DNA from: Phoronis ovalis
Taxonomy: Eukaryota; Phoronida; Phoronidae
Direction of reading: 5' to 3'
DNA: 23,419 bases
Assembly (NCBI GenBank): GCA_028565635.1
Contig: JAOXYB010076721.1
Location: 1 to 23,419 of the forward strand
A program made the translations under genes and the position numbers. Every line of letters starts with the position of its first letter. Positions within the stretch are counted from its first letter, which is position 1. Positions 1 to 8,600 of the stretch are shown here, piece after piece. Under the pieces are notes generated by a model that had not been told where the DNA came from, did no database searches, and worked only from the letters and a program-made list of their open reading frames with translations.

Positions 1-240
1 TTAAAAGAACTTTTTAACAAAACTTTGCTTTATGGCGTAGTTGTTGCTTGCATGATTTTGCCACCAATTTTGGCTATCCCTGAAGATGTCCCTGCTTTCG
101 AACATATGAGTCAAGAAGAAACACGGAAATTTATGGATGAATATGCTGAAAGGTCTACGAAAATGATGATAAACAACACAGAAATACAAAGCAGACTCCT
201 TGGAATTATACAGGATGCCATTGAAATAGGCGTGCTTTAA
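1..240 (+). CDS. 3' end of a probable CHK/EcKinase-like kinase gene (partial)
   Basis: Frame 1 is open from the window edge to a TAA at 238-240, giving 79 C-terminal residues. The segment begins with a hydrophobic helix (LLYGVVVACMILPPILAI), then an acidic PEDVP stretch, then an amphipathic C-terminal helix ending RLLGIIQDAIEIGVL. This order resembles, from memory, the C-termini of the ecdysteroid-kinase-like / CHK-kinase-like (DUF1679-type) phosphotransferases common in invertebrates. Those enzymes phosphorylate small hydroxylated substrates in the cytosol. The catalytic part (Brenner-type HxD and DFG-like motifs) would lie to the left of the window, so the assignment rests on the tail alone. 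No splice acceptor is visible inside the segment. It could instead be the tail of an unrelated protein. Confidence 0.45.
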   Translation, partial: LKELFNKTLLYGVVVACMILPPILAIPEDVPAFEHMSQEETRKFMDEYAERSTKMMINNTEIQSRLLGIIQDAIEIGVL

Positions 241-1179
241 ATATGAAATAGTTGATTACAGACTGCGCTAAAACATCTTTTTTTCACATAGTTCATTGTT
301 TTGCAAAGGTGTCAAATATATGGTACAGCTTGCCTTTTAGTACCAATCACACTACTAGTACTAAACTATATATTAGAGATTGCATAATGTTTGTTACTTT
401 AATTTGATACAAATTATATAATATTAACTGATTTGAAATTGTATATCTGAATTAATTTCTACGTACATGACGTAAGAACAGATATGAATTAATGTATTTT
501 AAACATAGTAACTTTACTATATAGTAACAGTTGCATATTTGTTAGTTTAATTTCAAACAAATTTCTAGTAATAACTGATCCAAAATAATATTACTTTATC
601 CTCCAACCATTGCATTGTTACATTTTATTTAAATACCCTGAAATTTGCATACTTGGTATTCACAATTAAGACAACAATGTTTCAGTAAGAAATGTTGGCT
701 ATGCGTTCCCTGGATCTTGGCATTTTGCATGAAAACAATTTGACCATTACCAATTTTGCCATGCAAGAGTCTATAATTTGAAAGTAGTACAAAAACTTTT
801 CTGAAAACCAACTCATCATGTACGTATCAAGTTCAGAAATACACAACAAAAAAAGAAGCAATAACAAATTTAACAATAGCTTTCAACATCATCCTAAAGT
901 TGAGCATAATTATACATGTGTCAAACTCTAAGAGTTTTATATATCCTAGGTGAAAGTAATGAATGAACCGAGAGGTTGTAATATAGTGTTTGTTTTAGAA
1001 AACTTAAAACGACACCAAGCGGAAGAATAGGGAACAAATCTGATTAATAACACAAATTAAATATTTATAAGATACGTTGGGATAAAAATAATCAGAAGCA
1101 TATTTAAATATATTAGATTATTTATAATTTTCTTGCAACAAATTAGAGCATAATTTGGAATTCTCGCTGATTATTTACA
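241..1179. other. AT-rich intergenic stretch
   Basis: No coding signal was recognised. The stretch would include the 3' untranslated region of the gene ending at 240. Short ORFs on the minus strand at 629-876 are rich in Leu, Phe, Cys and Tyr, overlap each other and show no domain, so they look like chance. Confidence 0.5.
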
Positions 1180-1340
1180 ATTACTCGTAATGTGGTGCGT
1201 AGGGGGCAGTAGCGAAGATAAACAATATGGACGACGAAAACCTGGAAATCAAGATACCCTGTTTATTATAACGGCTTTGATCTTAATGCAAGCAATAACT
1301 ATGGCTAAAATCCTAGCAACGTAATCTGTAATGATCGAGG
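1180..1340 (+). promoter_or_regulatory. Possible 5' region or non-coding first exon of the UBXN10 gene
   Basis: This block is less AT-rich than its surroundings and has several CpGs. It contains TGCGTAGGGGGCAGTAGCG (1196-1214), which resembles the core of a CTCF site. A short ATG-led frame of 14 codons starts near 1228 (MDDENLEIKIPCLL). A GAG|gtaaca donor-like site lies at about 1339. The UBXN10 coding exon starts with an acceptor at 3247-3248 followed by untranslated sequence, so an upstream non-coding exon must exist; this is a candidate. The link is inference only. Confidence 0.2.
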
Positions 1341-1389
1341 TAACATTACACGTTGCAGTATGTAAGTTCTTTTATTAAAATTTTGATCA

Positions 1390-1700
1390 CAAGTTCGAAA
1401 TGTATTCAAGTCTGTCTTTTTTGGTGGGCCTGTCATGGCGTGTCATGCGTCATTGATGGGTTGGTCTTGTTCGTGTCCAAGGTTTTGTACTAGCTCGCAC
1501 ATAAGGTATGTCTCGGGCCTTCTTCTTCTCAGTACACTAAACTTCACCAGGTTGCAGATACAAGAGGTTCAACTACCCGGGGAGATACTTCACAGATGTT
1601 TTGGTAGAGGTTAGTCCCGACTTCGTGTCAGAGTTCGGGCTTAGGGCCTCAGACAACGTTTAGCCGAACGTCATGAAACTTACTGTAGCAAGTTACAGTG
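1390..1700. other. Compositionally distinct stretch, possible transposon remnant
   Basis: About 300 bases are clearly richer in G, C and CpG than the flanks (for example around 1570-1680). No open frame, tRNA-like box pair or terminal repeat was identified. It may be the relic of an inserted element or an unrecognised regulatory region. Confidence 0.25.
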
Positions 1701-1991
1701 AAAGTGACTAACCGTCCAAAGTATGTAATCCTTAGCATCTGAGTTCACATATTATACTCTTGATACTCTATGCTTATCAAAATTCAACTTCGACTAATTA
1801 AGTAACTCCAAAATTCATTTGGAACCTGTAATTAATCCCGTGCTGTCACACACACAAAAATTCCTAACAGCTAACTCTCTCGACGAAATGTTTATCCACC
1901 ATGACTATCATTCACACACGCTTAAAAAGTGACACCTGTATGTGGGTCACTTTCCGTGTAAATTATTTCAATGAGTTAAGGACTATATAGG

Positions 1992-2272
1992 TAGGGATGT
2001 GCGGCACGGACATAAAAACCAGATCCTCTTAACTACTTTACCATGCCAAAAAACTGGTTTGCTTTTTTTGGCTAAAAAAAACCGGATTGCTAATTTTATG
2101 TGTATCAGAAAATCAGTTTATTTTAGTCAAAAACCAGATCAATGAACTCAACTTATTTCTTATTCAAGAAACTGGATCCTCTCAGTCTGCTAATTTGATA
2201 AAAAACCCGATCCTCTCGTCTGCTAATTTGGTAAAAAAAACCTGCATCCTCACTGTAGCGGCACATCCCTAT
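1992..2272. repeat. Interspersed repeat with inverted ends and a ~33-nt tandem core
   Basis: The left edge reads AGGGATGTGCGGCAC (1993-2007). The right edge, on the opposite strand, reads AGGGATGTGCCGCTA (ending at 2270), so the ends are short inverted repeats flanked by TATATA-like sequence. Between them are about eight degenerate units starting near 2013, 2047, 2075, 2109, 2130, 2167, 2201 and 2234. The unit is roughly AAAAAACCGGATCCTCT followed by CTGCTAATTTGGT, about 33 nt. The architecture resembles non-autonomous elements with internal satellite repeats. The open frames across it are products of the repeat. Confidence 0.7.
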
Positions 2273-3248
2273 ATATATGGAACCCTAAGTACCTCCCAGT
2301 TAAACTGGATGCATTAGAAACTAGCAGTTCAAAGCAACTGTAAATAAGTGCCACAGATAAAAAATTGAAATATTTAAGGAGGATGTCAACCTTCCTAGAA
2401 CCTATGATTTCACTTGATACTCTAGACTTAAAAGTATCAAGGGGATAGCATCCATACTTTGCCCTGATTGGCACTATTGGAAAAAGCTGAATTTTATTTC
2501 GTAATAATTCTATTTGCAAGATATGGAACAAGACATGCAAGGATGCATGTGTGTGCATTAAGAGGGTCTTGAGAATAGCGAGATGGGGTTGGCTACGAGG
2601 CAATTACTTATCTTTTATATGACATGCTAGTGTACTGTTGTACATGTGTTCTTTGATGTATCTCCAGTTTAGATGTTCTGGATTGTTACCTATACTTGCT
2701 TTCTTCTGTATATACAGTATTATATATTAGTATTACAGACAAACCATGCAGTTGTACTTTGCACCATTTCGAGTTTGTTGATGTTTCTGCCCATGTAGGC
2801 ATCCTACTCACAGTAACGCTACTCAATCAGTGGTTTTACCAACAATTTATGTGCTGTTTGCTTGACAGATTAAATTTGAACTCTGCTGATATTCCTGTGT
2901 ACAAAAGAGAAATACAGATGTTCATTTATAGCCTTTTTTGCTACGATATTAAGTTTTTATATTATTTATATTAACATTGAGATTATTCTGTCTACTATAA
3001 TGTCATGTATCATTATCATTTCTCAATTATAGTAGAAATGACCATAGTTGCCCTGTAGGCCCAGTTGTCAGTGCCGAACAATTACTGGCGTTAACTCAAA
3101 GTTTAGTATATTGCGTGACTTATGCAGTATGCAAACAATAGTTCGTACATCTCTCAGTACATGCAAATCATCATGAGCAAGTGACTGATCTAAGACATTA
3201 ATCTAATACTTTTTGTTTATTAATAATAATAACTTTTATCTTTTTCAG
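2273..3248. other. AT-rich stretch, presumed 5' intron of the UBXN10 gene
   Basis: No conserved protein or RNA was recognised. ORFs at 2250-2603 (minus) and 2696-2974 (plus) have low-complexity, Leu/Ile/Cys-rich translations without domains. A pyrimidine-rich tract ends at an acceptor (tttttcag, 3241-3248) just before the UBXN10 coding exon, so most of this is probably the preceding intron. Confidence 0.4.
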
Positions 3249-3287
3249 ATAAAATAGTGAAATACAAATGACATATTTTTGACAGTG

Positions 3288-4536
3288 ATGGTAACAATGT
3301 CAGAACCAGCAAGGGAACAGTCACAAAAACATGTACATGTAGTTGCTAGAAAAAAATCTGAGTCTGATCTTAGACCTGGCTCACACCACTCTTGGCATTC
3401 AAATAGGTTGGTTTTATGTCTACCAAATTTAGCAGTCGGTAAATAATTACACGATAAAATGGAGTTGTACCTTGTTCTGAATTTGAATAAAAGATATCTT
3501 TTGGCAATTTGAGCATTCTTAAATGCATTAAGGTTTTTCAATATTTTACGATGTAAGAAACATGTAAATACTCCAGATTATCATATACTTGAACAATGAA
3601 CTTTTGCCAAATAGCAAGATTAAGAGTTATAGAGTGAATATCCAATAGACGTCTTGTTTACTCTTAGTTCTGACCAGAGAGAGAATCATTGACTACCTGT
3701 ACATAGAAACTCTACTGAATAAAAAATGACACTTTAATAGGTACACATACAAATACTTTTTAATTGGTTGTGTGAAAAAATTACAGGTATTTTAAAGTTT
3801 ATTATCACATTTTTCTATGTTTAGTCCTGGTCCTCCAAAAAGTCCAGTAAAACACCACAACTGTGCTGATGGTACTGTGAATCCATCACCACCACCACAT
3901 CCTCGACCTCCCTCAAGCAGAAATCATCGTCCCAAATCTGGTAGAGGACAAAGACCAATATCAAGTAGATCGTCATCGTCTGAAAGTGATATGCGCCCAC
4001 GATCAGCATCATTGTCAAAGTTCCAAGTGCTGCCAGCTATAGGCAAGAATGTGGATTCAGATTCTGTAACAGATGTGTTGAATGAAGAAACAAGAAAATT
4101 AAGTTTGACTGATGATGCAGTAAAAGATGGTGTTAATACTAGTGGAATTATACATCGAATACCAACAGCTGAATTGGGTACAAGTAATACAGAAGATACA
4201 AGAATAAAAAGCGGCAAGAGAAAATGTTCTTCCAAAGATGGACAGATTCGTAAATCAATGAGGATTATAAAATTGAACAAGGAACCATCAGATGAAGAAC
4301 CAAGGTTGCAATTAGGAATAAAATTAACTGATGGTAGAAATGTACGAAGGTATTTTAGACTTACGGAACCATTACAAACGGTTTTGGATTATGCAGAATT
4401 AGAAATGGGTATTGATTTGTCAGGGTATATTTTAATTACTAATACTCCTACTACGGAGTACAAAGATCTCAGACAATTAATTAAAGATACTGATTTAAAA
4501 GATAAAACACTGATGTACTTACAAACTCCTGAATAA
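3288..4536 (+). CDS. UBXN10: UBX domain-containing protein 10 orthologue, two coding exons
   Basis: Exons 3288-3406 and 3825-4536 join at a split serine codon (AG|T) and encode 276 aa; human UBXN10 is about 280 aa. The first exon follows an acceptor at 3247-3248 and 5' untranslated sequence with an in-frame TGA at 3258. ATG 3288 is the first in-frame start and ATG 3297 is an alternative. Residues 1-195 are disordered, basic and Ser/Pro-rich. They include HRPKSGRGQRP and KFQVLPAIGK, both echoed in vertebrate UBXN10. A near-identical EPSDEEPRL stretch leads into a C-terminal UBX domain (about residues 199-276) with RYFRLTEPLQTVL. In vertebrates UBXN10 binds p97/VCP and intraflagellar transport complex B and is needed for ciliogenesis. 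The p97-contacting loop, VPRR in human, reads TPTT here. Confidence 0.88.
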
Positions 4537-5385
4537 CAAGTATTGTTACTACACAGTGTAGTACGTACATCTATTTATGAATATGTGCTGTACAAAATTG
4601 TAGATTTAGTACAACTATTATTTATTATTGTTATAGCTTGCTCAAACCTAGAGTGTGTTTTGCTGTTGAATTTGTGTTTACTTTGTTTTGTGCACTGAAT
4701 TAAATCCAGTGACTTTCTCCAACATTATTTGTACTGTGATATTCATTTTGGGTAACATGGTGAATTTATTTCTGTAGTGAAATAGCTAACTGCTTGGTCA
4801 TGCCCAACCTGCACCTCGAGAACTGGTTGCAACTCAAAAGAGTCTTGATCCTGGCTATGTATCTTTGAAAGCACAAAAAATACACGAACAGTGTGTTGCA
4901 AAGTCCTTTTATTATTTCTATAGCAAGGCCGTCCAGATGGCTCTAGGTTATTTTCAATATATTTTGATTGGGAATATGCTACTGAGGAAAAATCTTTTAA
5001 TGTACTAACTTAATTTGACCTCATCGTATATAGTTACCAAGAACTCAAGCATAAGTTACAAGCATACCTCATCCTATACCTAATTTGTGTTCCGTATGTC
5101 TGGTTAAAAATGCGAAATTTTATAATGATCAAAATACTTTGAAAAATTAGACCTATTCTATACTTTTTTGGCAAATGTCTTCACTAGGCCAATTTATGAC
5201 CATTTTGTTCTTTCTCCTATCTTATGAAACATACATTGATATAAAATAATTACGTTTCCGTGGAATTTGGGATTGAACAATTTTATTTTCTTGGATTATT
5301 ACTCTCCCGACTGACCATCAAGTTTCTGGTGTTTTGTTTAAGATTGCATTCATTTTGCAACATTGGTGAAGGGCTATAGGGAGGT
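4537..5385. other. 3' untranslated / intergenic sequence after UBXN10
   Basis: This stretch presumably includes the 3' UTR of UBXN10. No canonical AATAAA is seen within the first few hundred bases; an AATTAAA-like variant occurs near 4698. A 72-codon frame without a usable ATG (4790-5008) is the only coding-like stretch and is treated separately. Confidence 0.4.
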
Positions 5386-5387
5386 TT

Positions 5388-5560
5388 TCGCGAGCAGCGA
5401 GCATTGTGGGTATGTTAAGTCCAAGCCGCGAGCATACATTGACTCTTAAATGCGAGCAGCGAGCTTTTTCTTTTTTTTTTGAAGTTTTTTTTTTACTTGG
5501 CACGAGCATTTGCAATTTTTAAGTGCGAGCATTGCACCCCCAACCCCCCTCTTGGTGGGT
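5388..5560. repeat. Short degenerate array built on GCGAGC
   Basis: GCGAGC (or CACGAGC) occurs at about 5390, 5428, 5452, 5501 and 5525. Two intervals are exactly 24 nt and end with similar TTAAGT/TTAAAT tails; two units carry the doubled form GCGAGCAGCGAGC. A T-rich insertion lies at 5464-5494 and a C-rich tail (CACCCCCAACCCCCC) at 5535-5549. The CpG-rich unit contrasts with its AT-rich surroundings, suggesting an interspersed satellite-like element. Confidence 0.6.
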
Positions 5561-5688
5561 AGGAATCTTCTTTAACAGTAAAAATATAAAAAGAGGAGTT
5601 ACATTATGTGCATTTTTGTGAACTTCTGTTGCCTAGTGATCATTTTCACTGTTTCATAAAAATTCTTGTGCAGAAATTACATATTGGA

Positions 5689-8600
5689 ATGAAAAAACTT
5701 GGGAAAATGTCTGCTTGCCATCTCGATTATATGTAAGTATGTTTAAAATAGCGATTATTGTTTGGCACAATTTATTCACATCTTATACTTTAAGTTAAAT
5801 TTTAGCTATTTAAATGAAAAGATAGATAATAAAAGTAAATATATTCTGAAAGTATACAACTCAAACTCTGAGTAAGTCGTGTGAACTTTCCGGTTGCCAT
5901 TTTGGGTTAAAACATTACATTTTTGAAACATAAAATTCAAAAGAATATAGTCAACAACCCCTCATACTACATAGTTGAAACTGCACAAATATTCCTTAGA
6001 TATATAGCTACAAAACTTTATCTCAATTTTTTTAAAAGTTTACTTGCCATTAAAAAAATTCTCAAACTTTCGTCACCTCAATTTTAACGATTTTTTTCTG
6101 ATGCATAAACTTTAAAAATTCACATCTTTTGAACAATGTAAAATTTCAAAACAATGAGATACAGTTTTGTAGCTATTTATGTAAAGATAATTTGTGCAAA
6201 ATTTTTACTACATAGCCTTAGTGGTTTTTTGACTTACATTCTTTTGAATTTTACATTTCAAAAACTTGACGTTTTAACCCAAAATGGTATCCTTCCAGGT
6301 CACATGATCTACTCAGAGAAAAATAAATTGCAGATTTAAAAATATTATTTATAATTTCGAAACATGTTTACTTTTGTCTGTGTATCTTTTCATTTAATTA
6401 GCTAAAATTTAATTTAAAATGTAAGTGTGAATAAATTATATCGAACGATATTCGCTACCTTAAAATATATCCTGTCTTTTTTAAGAATGTCCTTTGCTAA
6501 AAATACCATAAATGCAATACCGGATAGGTTGAATTGTAAATATAGTTTCCTTGTACACCCAAAAAAAAGGAAAGCTATTATAAGGAATTATGATCACCAA
6601 ATCATGATCAAATAAGTATAAAGCCAATGAAAGAAGGTTTTTGTAGGGAAATGTTCGTCCTATTCCCCCATAACATTACGCCATTGGGTGTTCACCTGTA
6701 TGGGTTTTCAAAAACCAGCCTGCAGAAATCTGCAAATAATGTTTAATTTCAGACATAAAAATAACGTTGCCTACTAATTATGACACAGGTGATTAAATTA
6801 CGATTGTCCAACATGAGATTTAGATCAAGTTGCTATCAACCTTTGTACATAATATGTGCAATAAAAGTTTTATTTGACTACTACTGATTAGTCTTGATAA
6901 TTCTTCTGTTGGTTATCTTTTTAGGGGGGGTGGATATCTACATTTATTTCACAAAAATTGTCAAAACTGTTTGCAGATTTTGTTTGTAGAATATTTTTAC
7001 AAATTATGATTTATATTAATAAAGTAAGTGCCTGAAAATAATATTTTATCAATAGGAATATTAGAGATAAGTAAAAGTGTTAAAGTATTTGTTTCTCCCT
7101 AGAATGTGTTAAACATATATGTTACAATAACAGGTTGAATATTAATACTTCAAGTCAGGATAAACCCTACAAGGATATTGCCAGGAGGTTTCCGTGATTT
7201 TTCTCAGAAACTTAAGGACAATCTGCACCTAATGGTAAGACAAATTAATATATAAATGTTACTATTTAAATGTCATTTGAAAGCTTGAAAGGATTAAAGC
7301 AGAAGTTTGAAGCAAAATATCCTGCGGCATCTAGTGGTAATGTACGTACCACCATCGATGAATATTGAACAGAAAACGAGTTATGCACTTATACTTTCCA
7401 CTTCTGCTTGTAAAAGAGGAGGCTGAGTTGTCCTAACACTTAACTAATCAGTTAAAAAATGCACTGTTATTTCATTAAATATACCTTGTAACTAATTTTA
7501 TTTCTAAAAATAATTTGTCATACTGTCACAGTCACAATATATATGTGTCGCCCAATAAGCCCTCTTTTCACCCCTCGCATTTACCACAGGGTATGTTTTT
7601 CACGCTTTTCAAAGCTTTATTTACCACAGGGTAAACTTTTCTTGTTGGATATTTACTGCAGGGTATATTTTCAATAAACAGTCATTTACCACAGGGTGTA
7701 TTTCTTGGACTCGAACACATTTATGACAGGTATAAAAAATTAAGGTTCATACATTTTCCCCACACTTATTTATAACAGGGTATATAATTTACAAGTGAAT
7801 TTTACATAGAGTATCTATTTCGGGAGAGTTATTTACAGCAACATATATTTTTCATCTTTTTTCATGTACCACGGTATATTTTTGGTGACCTTTATTTTCC
7901 ACAAGGTCAGGGATTTTTAACTTGGGCCGCACACCCCTACCAACTTTTTTGTCAAGTACCTTCCGGGGACTGTCTACTTCTGTTCAGGTAGCCCTTTTAA
8001 AAATTAAATCTCATACTGTAAATTTTGATTTGCAAATTGTTGGCAATCAGTCCTTTCTTCAAGAACTTCTAATAATTTACAAAAAATGGGAAAATTGGGA
8101 TGTTTTATAGAAATTTATCCATATGGTACTGAAAGTGTATGTGATGATTTTTTTTGAGTTTCAGTAATTAAATAATTTTTTTTTTCTACACTTTATACCA
8201 TTTATCTAACATGTAAACAAACTAATAATTATTTTGATAGTAACAACAAAAACTAACCAGAGAGTCTACACAGACAAATGTTCTCTGCACACTTGTATTT
8301 TTAAGGCACAACATTGAGAGACATTGAGAAACTCGTCACACCAAGTTTTTACAATTAAATTGGAAAGATAGACACTTTTAAAGGTTACATTTAAAAAAAT
8401 AGCCTGAACTTTACAAGTACTGATGTTATATGATTTGAATTTGATCACATGTCCTGTTAAGAAGCCATTTTTGACAAAATTTAAATGTGTTTTTAAAATC
8501 TGAGAAAAAGGATGATTTGTACAAATCAACAAAATCAGGATATTTAAACTATTAAAACTCGTAACTTTTAAACAAGACAAAATTGTTAAACATTTGAGAC

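Noticed and set aside
2250-2603. 117-aa minus-strand ORF
   Set aside because: It overlaps the end of an interspersed repeat and shows no domain or splice context.
4790-5008. 72-codon open frame with balanced composition after UBXN10 (contains GHAQPAPRELVATQKSLDPG)
   Set aside because: It has no ATG near its start, and the nearby good acceptor (tctgtag, 4776) leads into other frames with stops. It could be a relic exon, but nothing connects it to a gene.
7578-7910. Regularly spaced repeats suggestive of a CRISPR array
   Set aside because: Units are degenerate, spacers are not of constant length, and the host is clearly an animal with introns; it is a transposon-type satellite core.
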